Shown here one piece after another: positions 1 to 6,617 of a stretch of 12,100 bases of DNA. The DNA is from JBJELF01 sp051879015. GTDB lineage: Bacteria; Bacillota; Clostridia; Lachnospirales; Lachnospiraceae. The notes under the pieces were generated by a model. The model was not told where the DNA came from. It was given only the letters and a program-made list of their open reading frames with translations, and searched no databases. The translations under genes were made by a program, and so were the position numbers. The DNA is taken from positions 1-12,100 of the forward strand of contig JBJELF010000097.1 of NCBI GenBank assembly GCA_051879015.1. The letters are read 5' to 3'. Position 1 is the first letter of the stretch; every line of letters begins with the position of its first letter.

Positions 1-907
1 ATTTGCTCGGCAGCAAAGCCGACAGAGAATTTTTAAACTGTCTGGTACGATTTTCTGTAAAATCACGCAAAATTCTCGCATCCAACTGCTCCAAAGACAA
101 TGCTGGCTTCAAATCAATAAGCAAATTCAGTGTTTTTTTTCTTACTTTTTTAGCCACTATACTGCTTCCGCTTAAGATAGCAGGACCGCTGACTCCAAAA
201 TGAGTAAACAACATTTCTCCAAATTCCTGATACAATTCCTTCTTACCATCTAAAATTCGAACCTGCACATTTTTTAAGGAAAGTCCCATCAATTCAGTAC
301 ACCAGGGCTCCGCAACCGTAAAAGGTACTAATGCTGGATACAGCGGTGTTACCTGATGTCCTACTTCCCTAGCAAATCGATATCCATCACCTGTGGAGCC
401 TGTAGAAGGGTAGGAACGTCCACCTGTTGCCACAATCACTGCATCCGCATTCACTTTTTTATCCTCTAATATCACTCCCTTGCACATACCATCCTCCACC
501 CAGAGATGCTTTACCGTAGTATGCAGCAAAATTTTGACGCCTAATTTTTTTAGCTCCCGATGAAAAGCATCAATAACATCATAAGCGTGGTCTGAGACTG
601 GAAATACTCGATTACCTCGCTCAATCTTAAGAGGACAGCCCAAACGCTCCAGCAAATCCATCACATCCTGATTGCTGAACCCATAAAAAGCACTATATAA
701 AAATTTACGGTTTGAGACAACCTGACTCATAATTGTATCCATGTCGGCCGCATTGGTCACATTACATCGTCCTTTTCCCGTAATAAATATTTTCTTTCCC
801 AATTTTTCATTTTTTTCCATAATAGTCACAGTATGACCATGGTAAGCCGCAGCTAGAGCAGCCATCATACCTGCGGCGCCTCCGCCAATTACAATTACAT
901 TACTCAT
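1..907 (-). CDS. BaiN/RdsA (HI0933) family NAD(P)/FAD-dependent oxidoreductase, 3' end missing
   Basis: The first 302 codons of a flavoprotein are present; the C-terminus runs off the left edge. The N-terminus has a dinucleotide-binding Rossmann motif (VIVIGGGAAGMMAA, residues 4-17). It is followed by GKGRCNVTN (44-52) and a second FAD-contacting ATGGRSYPSTGSTGDGY stretch starting near residue 160. This combination is typical of the HI0933-like family, whose members are usually about 400 residues, so roughly 100 are missing. The start ATG at 907 follows an AAAGG ribosome site with 8-base spacing, and the Rossmann strand begins right after it. Family members are cytosolic flavoproteins of mostly unknown substrate. 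BaiN of Clostridium scindens was linked to bile-acid metabolism, but the family is widespread and that role should not be assumed here. The gene lies downstream of the decarboxylase operon in the same direction, separated from it by a long perfect hairpin. No strong promoter of its own is evident. Confidence 0.9.
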   Translation of the reverse strand, partial: MSNVIVIGGGAAGMMAALAAAYHGHTVTIMEKNEKLGKKIFITGKGRCNVTNAADMDTIMSQVVSNRKFLYSAFYGFSNQDVMDLLERLGCPLKIERGNRVFPVSDHAYDVIDAFHRELKKLGVKILLHTTVKHLWVEDGMCKGVILEDKKVNADAVIVATGGRSYPSTGSTGDGYRFAREVGHQVTPLYPALVPFTVAEPWCTELMGLSLKNVQVRILDGKKELYQEFGEMLFTHFGVSGPAILSGSSIVAKKVRKKTLNLLIDLKPALSLEQLDARILRDFTENRTRQFKNSLSALLPSK

Positions 908-923
908 ACTTTTTACCTTTAAC

Positions 924-961
924 TGAGTGGGAGGGAAATTTTTTGATTTCCCTCCCACTCA
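924..961 (-). terminator. 16-bp perfect hairpin between the decarboxylase operon and the flavoprotein gene
   Basis: Two arms (924-939 and 946-961) pair perfectly over 16 bp around a 6-base loop. The core is GAGTGGGAGGG with its complement. The position, 57 bases after the oadA-like stop codon, suits an operon-end terminator. In the minus-strand transcript, however, the hairpin is followed by GUUAAAGG rather than a U-tract, and the ribosome site of the flavoprotein gene begins about 4 bases after the stem. It may instead be a leaky terminator, an RNA-stabilising 3' end, or a leader structure for the next gene. The structure is seen directly; the role is inferred. Confidence 0.5.
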
Positions 962-1018
962 ATTCTTTTATATTTACATAAAGCGTATGTCCCTAAGCTC
1001 CTAATATCATGTCATATC

Positions 1019-2440
1019 TTATACTGGATAAGCCTTGTTTGCCGTATCCGCAGCCGTTGGGTCAACCTTAGTCTTCTGAGCTTCTCTGTACTTAAAGAAC
1101 TCAGTAGCAACCTGTGGGAACAATGCGTAGGACAATACATCCTCTGGCTGTTCCTCGTACTGAGACATCTCGCCTCTCAAAGTTTCCAACTCATTCTCAA
1201 TTAAATCAGCTGGACGGCAAGTAATTGGCTGTGCCCCATTGCTCTTTGCAATAGCCAATGCCTGAACTTCTGGATTTACTGGCTTGATCGTCTGACCATA
1301 TCTTCCCATCAACAGGTCGATTGATTCCTTGGTCAACATCTTGTAACGCTCACCCATCAATACGTTCAAAGTAGCCTGAGTACCAACAATCTGAGAGGAT
1401 GGAGTAACCAATGGTGGCTCACCAAAGTCTTTACGTACTCTTGGAATTTCCTTCAATACTTCATAGTACTTGTCTTCCTGCTTTGCTTCCTTTAACTGGG
1501 AAACCAAGTTAGAAAGCATACCACCTGGAACCTGATATTGAAGAGTCTTGATATTTACACCCAAAATCTTTGGATTTAACAGACCGCTCTTCAATGCCTC
1601 TTCCTGAATTGGTCTGAAGTAATCTGCAATTTCAGCTAACAAGTCCATATCAAATCCTGGATCATATGGAGTACCCTTGAATGTCTCTGCCATAACCTCA
1701 GTAGCAGGCTGAGAAGTACCCAACGCAAATGGGGACATTGCTGTATCAATCACATCAGCACCAGCTTCAACAGCCTTCATATAAGTCATGGAAGCCACAC
1801 CCGATGTATAATGAGTATGAATCTGAATTGGTAAGTTAGTAGCAGACTTCAATGCAGTTACTAACTCAGTTGCCTTATATGGAACTAACAGACCAGCCAT
1901 ATCCTTGATACAAATGGAATCTGCACCCATATTTTCGATATCTTTCGCTACCTTCTTCCAATAATCCAAAGTATAAGCATCACCCAATGTGTAGGACAAT
2001 GCGATTTGTGCATGAGCACCTTCCTTATTGGCCGCCTTTACAGCAGTCTGCAAGTTACGAAGATCATTCAGACAGTCAAAAATACGAATAATATCGATAC
2101 CGTTTGCCACAGACTTCTGTACAAAATATTCAACAACATCATCTGCATATGGACGATATCCCAAAATATTCTGTCCACGGAACAACATCTGCAGCTTTGT
2201 ATTCTTGAATCCAGCTTTTAACTTTCTTAATCTCTCCCATGGATCTTCCTTTAAGAAACGAAGAGATGCATCGAATGTAGCGCCACCCCAGCACTCTACC
2301 GAATGATATCCAACTTTATCCATCTTGTCAATGATAGGAAGCATCTGCTCGGTTGTCATTCTGGTAGCAATCTGGGACTGATGAGCATCACGTAAGATTG
2401 TCTCCGTAATCTTAATAGGTTTCTTTTTTACGTTTCCCAT
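1019..2440 (-). CDS. oadA: Oxaloacetate decarboxylase alpha / pyruvate carboxylase subunit B-type carboxyltransferase without biotin domain
   Basis: This 473-residue protein carries the HMGL-like TIM barrel of pyruvate/oxaloacetate carboxyltransferases followed by the conserved carboxylase domain (about 290-450). Visible metal-site residues are D18 in ETILRDAHQS, K179 in ICIKDMAG (the lysine that is carbamylated in this family), and H208/H210 in IHTHYTSG. These align with D17, K178, H207 and H209 of the Vibrio cholerae alpha subunit. The enzyme should exchange a carboxyl group between oxaloacetate/pyruvate and biotin. Many OadA proteins are about 590 residues because a biotinyl domain is fused at the C-terminus. 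Here the chain stops after the carboxylase domain, and the carrier is encoded separately at 3724-4098, as in 5S-type subunits. Start choice: an in-frame ATG lies 24 bases upstream, but GGAGG at 2448-2452 sits inside that extension, 7 bases before the ATG at 2440, so 2440 is preferred. It is the last gene of the five-gene operon. Confidence 0.93.
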   Translation of the reverse strand: MGNVKKKPIKITETILRDAHQSQIATRMTTEQMLPIIDKMDKVGYHSVECWGGATFDASLRFLKEDPWERLRKLKAGFKNTKLQMLFRGQNILGYRPYADDVVEYFVQKSVANGIDIIRIFDCLNDLRNLQTAVKAANKEGAHAQIALSYTLGDAYTLDYWKKVAKDIENMGADSICIKDMAGLLVPYKATELVTALKSATNLPIQIHTHYTSGVASMTYMKAVEAGADVIDTAMSPFALGTSQPATEVMAETFKGTPYDPGFDMDLLAEIADYFRPIQEEALKSGLLNPKILGVNIKTLQYQVPGGMLSNLVSQLKEAKQEDKYYEVLKEIPRVRKDFGEPPLVTPSSQIVGTQATLNVLMGERYKMLTKESIDLLMGRYGQTIKPVNPEVQALAIAKSNGAQPITCRPADLIENELETLRGEMSQYEEQPEDVLSYALFPQVATEFFKYREAQKTKVDPTAADTANKAYPV

Positions 2441-2447
2441 TTCTTTA

Positions 2448-2452
2448 CCTCC
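2448..2452 (-). promoter_or_regulatory. Ribosome binding site that fixes the oadA-like start
   Basis: GGAGG lies 7 bases before the ATG at 2440. The longer reading frame starting at 2464 would place this site inside the coding sequence, and its extra eight residues do not match the family N-terminus. Confidence 0.8.
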
Positions 2453-2483
2453 AGCAGTAATCAAATTTCAATTTTTAAAATAT

Positions 2484-2503
2484 AGGCAACAATTCCGTTG
2501 CCT
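2484..2503 (-). other. Small intergenic hairpin between oadB and oadA-like genes
   Basis: AGGCAAC (2484-2490) and GTTGCCT (2497-2503) form a perfect 7-bp stem with a 6-base loop, 8 bases after the oadB stop. In the transcript it is followed by AUAUUUUAAAAAUU, so it could be a weak attenuating terminator or an RNA-processing/stability element that lowers oadA-like expression. The function is inferred only. Confidence 0.45.
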
Positions 2504-2511
2504 CTTTTCGT

Positions 2512-3660
2512 TTATACACCGTAAATAGCCATAAATGTACCAGCTGCAACCGCGGTACCGATAACACCTGCTACGTTTGGTCCCATGGCATGCATCAACA
2601 GGAAATTGGTTGGATCAGCCTCTGCACCGACTTTCTGAGATACACGGGCAGCCATTGGTACCGCTGATACACCGGCGGAACCAATCAATGGATTTACCTT
2701 TCCATGAGTTAACTTGCACATCAATTTACCGAATAGAACACCCGCCAAAGTACCAAAACAGAATGCAATCAAGCCCAATGCAACAATCTTCAAAGTCTCT
2801 AACTTCAAGAATGCTCCTGCACTCGTAGTAGCACCTACTGAGGTACCCAATAAGATAACTACAATATACATCAAAGCGTTGGATGCAGTTTCAGCAAGCT
2901 GTCTTACTACACCAGACTCTTTGAATAAGTTACCCAACATCAACATACCAACCAATGGAGCAGTATCTGGCAAAATAAGAACTACAACTACCGTTACCAC
3001 GATTGGGAAAAGAATCTTCTCCAGCTTAGATACTGGGCGAAGCTGTTCCATTTTAATCTTTCTTTCCTCTTCTGTGGTAAAAAACTTCATAATAGGTGGC
3101 TGAATAATCGGCACCAGAGACATATAGGAATAGGCTGCCACAGCGATTGGTCCCATATATTCCGTCTGCTTTAATTTACCACAAAGGAAAATAGAAGTAG
3201 GACCATCTGCACCACCGATAATAGAAATAGCTGCAGCTGCTTTTCCTGGGAATCCCATCAAAATGGCCATAAAGTAAGCGGCATAAATACCAAATTGAGC
3301 TGCTGCTCCCAACAAGAAACTGCTCGGATTAGCAATCAGTGGACCAAAGTCAGTCATCGCACCTACGCCCATGAAGATAAGAGAAGGTAAAATACTCCAC
3401 TCATCCAAAATATAGAAATAATACAGTAATCCGCCGACACCATTTTCAGACTCTTCAAACGAAACCATAATGTTTGGGAACAAATTGACAAGAAGCATAC
3501 CAAATGAAATTGGTACCAACAACAGTGGTTCATATCCTTTCTTGATTGCAAGATACAGGAATATAAACGCCACGAAAATCATCAAGATATTTCCCGCAGT
3601 CAATGAAAAGAAACCCGAATTGTGAATCAGATTACTAATCGTATTAATGATGTAATCCAT
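2512..3660 (-). CDS. oadB: Na+-translocating decarboxylase beta subunit (OadB/MmdB/GcdB)
   Basis: This 382-residue polytopic membrane protein decarboxylates carboxybiotin and couples this to Na+ export. The family hallmarks are intact. GGADGPTS (149-156) carries the aspartate (D152) equivalent to essential D203 of the Klebsiella beta subunit. NPLIGSAGVSAVPMAAR (323-339) has N323, G327, S332 and R339, with exactly the spacing of Klebsiella N373, G377, S382 and R389. AAYSYMSLVP (175-184) holds tyrosines near the position of Y229. The N-terminus (about 1-60) is hydrophobic with a KKGYEPLLLVP loop typical of the family. The protein ends with the usual GPNVAGVIGTAVAAG helix. Start: GGAGG with 8-base spacing before the ATG at 3660. 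The symbol is generic because beta subunits of oxaloacetate, methylmalonyl-CoA and glutaconyl-CoA decarboxylases are hard to tell apart; the true substrate is set by the carboxyltransferases. Confidence 0.95.
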   Translation of the reverse strand: MDYIINTISNLIHNSGFFSLTAGNILMIFVAFIFLYLAIKKGYEPLLLVPISFGMLLVNLFPNIMVSFEESENGVGGLLYYFYILDEWSILPSLIFMGVGAMTDFGPLIANPSSFLLGAAAQFGIYAAYFMAILMGFPGKAAAAISIIGGADGPTSIFLCGKLKQTEYMGPIAVAAYSYMSLVPIIQPPIMKFFTTEEERKIKMEQLRPVSKLEKILFPIVVTVVVVLILPDTAPLVGMLMLGNLFKESGVVRQLAETASNALMYIVVILLGTSVGATTSAGAFLKLETLKIVALGLIAFCFGTLAGVLFGKLMCKLTHGKVNPLIGSAGVSAVPMAARVSQKVGAEADPTNFLLMHAMGPNVAGVIGTAVAAGTFMAIYGV

Positions 3661-3723
3661 CGTTTATTCCTCCCGTATAGTATTGTTGGAGTCGTTTACA
3701 CTATATTAAATTATAGGCAACGA

Positions 3724-4098
3724 TTAGTTCAATGTAGCAACGGTATCGCCAGACTCAACGGCTGCACCTACAGCTACATCAACACTTGCAACAGTACCAT
3801 CCTGTGGAGCAACGATTTCGTTTTCCATCTTCATAGCCTCTAAGATAATCAAAGCCTGACCTTTCTTTACAGCCTGTCCAGCTGATACTTTTATGCCCAA
3901 AATTTTACCTGGCATTGGAGCTGTTACTTTGATAGAACCTGCGCCGCCTGCTGGTGCTGCTACTGCTGCCTTAGGAGCTGCCTTTGGTGCAGCCTTAGGA
4001 GCTGCTTTTGGTGCTGCAGCTGGAGCTGCTCCAGAAACACCTTCTTCAACTGTTACTTCATATACATTTCCGTTTACAGTAATTGTATAACTCTTCAT
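3724..4098 (-). CDS. Biotin carboxyl carrier subunit with Ala-Pro-Lys linker (GcdC/MmdC/1.3S type)
   Basis: This 124-residue protein is a separate biotin carrier. An N-terminal beta segment (KSYTITVNGNVYEVTVEEG, 2-20) resembles that of 1.3S and gamma subunits. A flexible linker rich in Ala, Pro and Lys (about 24-54) follows, then a biotinyl domain (about 55-124). The biotin attachment motif EAMKMENE places the acceptor at K90, 34 residues from the C-terminus, the usual distance. It would swing carboxyl groups between the carboxyltransferases (mmdA-like and oadA-like) and OadB at the membrane. It is the only biotin carrier in the operon, so both carboxyltransferases probably share it. Start: GGAGG with a 9-base spacer before the ATG at 4098. 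A biotin-protein ligase is required but not encoded here. Confidence 0.95.
   Translation of the reverse strand: MKSYTITVNGNVYEVTVEEGVSGAAPAAAPKAAPKAAPKAAPKAAVAAPAGGAGSIKVTAPMPGKILGIKVSAGQAVKKGQALIILEAMKMENEIVAPQDGTVASVDVAVGAAVESGDTVATLN
3970..4017 (-). repeat. In-frame 12-base tandem repeat encoding (AAPK)x4 linker
   Basis: Four successive copies of a 12-base unit encode Ala-Ala-Pro-Lys (residues 28-43 of the biotin carrier). Units one and three, read on the plus strand, are identical at the DNA level and the others differ at synonymous positions, so the array also has a 24-base period. Such linkers can change length by slippage without breaking the frame. The linker gives mobility and reach to the biotin domain. 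Confidence 0.85.
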
Positions 4099-4129
4099 TT
4101 TTATTTCCTCCTAATTTCAATCACACTTC

Positions 4130-4146
4130 GTACTTTCACAAAGTAC
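4130..4146 (-). other. Small intergenic hairpin between oadG-like and biotin carrier genes
   Basis: GTACTTT (4130-4136) and AAAGTAC (4140-4146) form a perfect 7-bp stem with a 3-base loop. It sits in the 84-base gap that precedes the biotin carrier gene, upstream of that gene's GGAGG. There is no U-tract after it in the transcript, so termination is unlikely. RNA processing or stabilisation of the downstream message is a possible role. Confidence 0.4.
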
Positions 4147-4182
4147 CACTGCTCTTTCAATATGTGACTTAATCGTCTAATT

Positions 4183-4944
4183 TTAAGCTTTCTTCCACTT
4201 ACTAGTTCCTGCACGTTTGATAGAACGAACAACCAAACCGTCAGTGGATGTATTTTCACTTGCAGCAATGGCTGCGGTAATAACAGCTACCAACTCTAAA
4301 TCATCAACCAGTTCCTCTTCTTCCAAAACTGGTGCTGCAACAGGTGCTGGAACTGCAATTTCTTCCTGCTTCTCATTCTTCTTATTTTTGTTGGCAAGCG
4401 TATCCAACAATGCTGGAACTTTGCCTAACGCAGAAATTACAAATACTAGGATAACTAAGATAATGAATACAGAACCCATACCCATAAGAGTATTCTGAGC
4501 AGCCTGAATCATCAATTCACCCTTCGTGTAATCTGGGTTGATACGGAAAGCAAGATAACTAATATTTGTCGCCTCATCATCTGCATAGCCTACTTCAACT
4601 GTAAGTGTGGCGGTTCTCTCAGCAAACTGCATGATACCCGTTGCAGAAGTGTAATCTTCGTAGTCTACATAGGTATACTCCGTTGGAGCACTCACATACT
4701 CGCCAGCTTCCTCTTCCGCAGTCATCCATGCTTCTGCCAAGGTTCTGCTCAAAGAATCTCTGCTGTTTGCCCATTCCTCTAACTCAGCATCGGAGGCCTC
4801 AGCCAATGTACTCAGTATATTGGCAACGCTCTGGTCAATCGAAGAATGCTCTACGACTGGAGTGATTTCCTCCTCTTCCTTAGAGCAGGCGGACATGGAC
4901 AAGACACAGGCAATTGTACATAATACTAATAAAATTTTCTTCAT
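4183..4944 (-). CDS. OadG-like gamma subunit with N-terminal lipoprotein domain
   Basis: This 253-residue protein has an unusual layout. Residues 1-20 form a lipoprotein-type signal peptide ending in SMSAC, with C20 as the likely lipidated cysteine, followed by an acidic stretch. An extracytoplasmic region (about 25-150) has no motif I recognise. One strong membrane helix follows (about 154-174, starting MGMGSVFIILVILVF), which resembles the single helix of OadG. The rest is a charged, Pro/Ala-rich cytoplasmic tail and the DDLELVAVITAAIAA...VVRSIKR ending common in clostridial OadG-family proteins. Classical OadG is only about 80-120 residues and lacks the leader domain. Its role should be to anchor the carboxyltransferase to OadB. 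Start choice: a GTG at 4956 is in frame, but it lies within the GAGGTG ribosome site that sits 9 bases before the ATG at 4944. The site follows the upstream stop codon closely (18-base gap between genes), suggesting translational coupling. Confidence 0.82.
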   Translation of the reverse strand: MKKILLVLCTIACVLSMSACSKEEEEITPVVEHSSIDQSVANILSTLAEASDAELEEWANSRDSLSRTLAEAWMTAEEEAGEYVSAPTEYTYVDYEDYTSATGIMQFAERTATLTVEVGYADDEATNISYLAFRINPDYTKGELMIQAAQNTLMGMGSVFIILVILVFVISALGKVPALLDTLANKNKKNEKQEEIAVPAPVAAPVLEEEELVDDLELVAVITAAIAASENTSTDGLVVRSIKRAGTSKWKKA

Positions 4945-4953
4945 ATTAAGTGC

Positions 4954-4959
4954 CACCTC
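4954..4959 (-). promoter_or_regulatory. Ribosome binding site that fixes the oadG-like start
   Basis: GAGGTG lies 9 bases before the ATG at 4944. The alternative upstream GTG start is the last three bases of this site and has no good site of its own. The ATG start also gives a cleaner signal peptide (MKKILLVLC). Confidence 0.7.
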
Positions 4960-4962
4960 ATC

Positions 4963-6414
4963 TTAAACCGTACCGTGTTTCTTACTTGGACGATCCTCTC
5001 TTTTTGTGAATAACATTTCAAAAGCTGCGATTACTCTCTTTCTGGTATCCTCTGCCTCGATAATGTCGTCTACATATCCTCTCTTAGCTGCTGCAATTGC
5101 AGAAGACTGAAGAGTAGCATACTCTGCTGCCTTTTCATTTACTACAGCTGCGCCATTACCTGCTTTAATTTCCTCAGCATACATAATCTTAGCTGCTGCA
5201 GTTGCATCCATCATACCGATAGAAGCAGTCGGCCATGCATATACAGTGTCCGCACCGATTGCCTTGGAATTCATTGCCACATAAGCACTTCCATAAGCCT
5301 CTCCAATCACTACATTAACCTTTGGAACGGTTGCATTTGCAAAAGCATAGGTTAACTTAGCGACTGCCTTCGCAATCTTCTTTTCCTCGCATACAGTTGC
5401 CTTGAAGCCCTTAACATTTGTCAGAGTTAATACAGGAATATTGAATGCATCACAAAACTCAACAAACTCTGCTGCCTTGTAAGCTGCTGCTGTTGTCAAT
5501 ACGGCATCAAACTTCTCTGCAACATCTCCTTCCTCATTGACAATTTCGGTACGATTTGCTACTGCACCGACTGTATTGCCATTTAAGCGAATAAATCCAG
5601 TAACGATACTCTTAGCAGTTGCCTTCTTTGTCTCAAAGAAGAAATTGTTATCAGAAATCATGGATAATGCAATCGAAGTATCACCAACACAATTTGCCAA
5701 ATCTGCACATACTCTGTTTAAATCATCTTCACATTCTGTGTAGGATAAGTCATCTTCATTATTTGCAGGCAGAATGGATACTAATTCTCTAATCTGGGCA
5801 ATGATCTCGTCCTCGCTGCCAATAGCATCTACAAGACCAGCCTCCTCGCTCTGGAACTTAGCAGATGCAGTATCATTTACTTCTGCACGATTTCCATCTA
5901 ATGCGTTTGGAGAATTTACAAATAATTTTGCTTTCTTTCCTTCCATAAAAGTAAAGTCAGTCAATGCTGGAACCACGGCCAATCCACCGCCGCAAGTTCC
6001 GAAAATAGCTGTAATCTGAGGAATTACGCCCGATGCCTTTGTCTGACTGAGATAAATCTCACCAAATCCATTTAATGCATCAGTTGCCTCCTGAAGTCTA
6101 AGTCCCGCACAGTCCACCAGACCGATAACTGGAGCCCCCATCTTTAACGCCATATCGTACAGCTTTACGATTTTCTTAGCGTGCATCTCGCCAATAGATC
6201 CGCCCAATACGGTAGCATCCTGGCTATAGACATAAACAAGATTTCCATCGATTGTACCATAACCTGTGAGTACACCATCTCCTGGAGTATCCTTGCTCTG
6301 TAAATTAAAATCAGTGCTTCGTGCTGTCACATAAGCACCAATCTCAACAAAACTGCCATCATCAAGTAAAGCGGCAATTCTTTTACTTGCTGAAGTTTCT
6401 GCTGTGTTGCTCAT
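4963..6414 (-). CDS. Acyl-CoA carboxyltransferase, divergent methylmalonyl-CoA decarboxylase alpha-like subunit
   Basis: This 483-residue protein belongs to the acyl-CoA carboxylase beta / MmdA / transcarboxylase 12S family, with two crotonase-like halves. The first half shows LLDDGSFVEIG (16-26), DCAGLRLQEATDALNGFGEI (101-120) and FGTCGGGLAVVPALTDF (138-154), with an oxyanion glycine cluster. The second half shows CDAFNIPVLTLTNVKGF (321-337), an AYGSAYVAMNSK segment (373-384), IGADTVYAWP (386-395) and a MYAEEI helix. It should move a carboxyl group from an acyl-CoA to the biotin carrier or the reverse. Length is a little below the usual 505-520 because the N-terminal helix with the GKLTARER motif is absent. 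Several motifs differ from true methylmalonyl-CoA enzymes: AGG is GGG, PGF is KGF, YGGAY is YGSAY, and the GADVH-type segment after the first half is replaced. The substrate is therefore uncertain and no gene symbol is given. GGAGG with an 8-base spacer supports the ATG at 6414. It is the first gene of the operon. Confidence 0.88.
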   Translation of the reverse strand: MSNTAETSASKRIAALLDDGSFVEIGAYVTARSTDFNLQSKDTPGDGVLTGYGTIDGNLVYVYSQDATVLGGSIGEMHAKKIVKLYDMALKMGAPVIGLVDCAGLRLQEATDALNGFGEIYLSQTKASGVIPQITAIFGTCGGGLAVVPALTDFTFMEGKKAKLFVNSPNALDGNRAEVNDTASAKFQSEEAGLVDAIGSEDEIIAQIRELVSILPANNEDDLSYTECEDDLNRVCADLANCVGDTSIALSMISDNNFFFETKKATAKSIVTGFIRLNGNTVGAVANRTEIVNEEGDVAEKFDAVLTTAAAYKAAEFVEFCDAFNIPVLTLTNVKGFKATVCEEKKIAKAVAKLTYAFANATVPKVNVVIGEAYGSAYVAMNSKAIGADTVYAWPTASIGMMDATAAAKIMYAEEIKAGNGAAVVNEKAAEYATLQSSAIAAAKRGYVDDIIEAEDTRKRVIAAFEMLFTKREDRPSKKHGTV

Positions 6415-6472
6415 TGTACAAACCTCCGTTTTCTCAAAAAATAGTAGTTAATCCATAACTCTGCCACATACA

Positions 6473-6523
6473 ATTTTACTATTTTATTGTCAATTTATCA
6501 ACTATATTTTTTTATTTTTTTTT
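6473..6523 (-). promoter_or_regulatory. Promoter of the decarboxylase operon with UP-like A-tract
   Basis: On the minus strand TTGATA (6501-6496) and TAAAAT (6478-6473) are separated by 17 bases, each matching the sigma-A consensus at five of six positions. Directly upstream lie runs of 9 and 7 adenines (6523-6515, 6513-6507), resembling an UP element. Predicted transcription would start near 6466, leaving a leader of about 50 bases that contains a small inverted repeat (AGTTA...TAACT, 6446-6460). An overlapping perfect TTGACA (6493-6488) has only a poor -10 (TATGTG). Confidence 0.6.
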
Positions 6524-6556
6524 ACTATTTATCTAAAGTATATCCTCAAAAGAATC

Positions 6557-6586
6557 TTGTCAAACCTTCATCCGCTATGGTATACT
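6557..6586 (+). promoter_or_regulatory. Extended -10 promoter of the ThyX-like gene
   Basis: TTGTCA (6557-6562) and TATACT (6581-6586) are 18 bases apart, and the TGG just before the -10 supplies an extended -10 TGn. Transcription would start near 6593, giving a short leader of about 25 bases. The ribosome site AAGGAGG (6605-6611) sits 6 bases before the ATG. It is divergent from the decarboxylase promoter, with about 55 bases between the two -35 elements. Confidence 0.65.
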
Positions 6587-6617
6587 CTTTGGGAGATGAA
6601 ACGTAAGGAGGTTTAAT

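Noticed and set aside
3..203. 66-codon plus-strand frame at the left edge
   Set aside because: It is antisense to the flavoprotein gene, whose frame is continuous there and carries family-typical residues.
2714..3103. 129-codon open frame on the plus strand opposite oadB
   Set aside because: Antisense shadow of a conserved membrane-protein gene; its Thr/Ile/Asn-rich translation mirrors hydrophobic codons on the other strand.
6507..6523. Poly-T runs as a possible plus-strand terminator tail
   Set aside because: There is no GC-rich hairpin before them. On the minus strand they sit just upstream of a -35 box and fit an UP element better.
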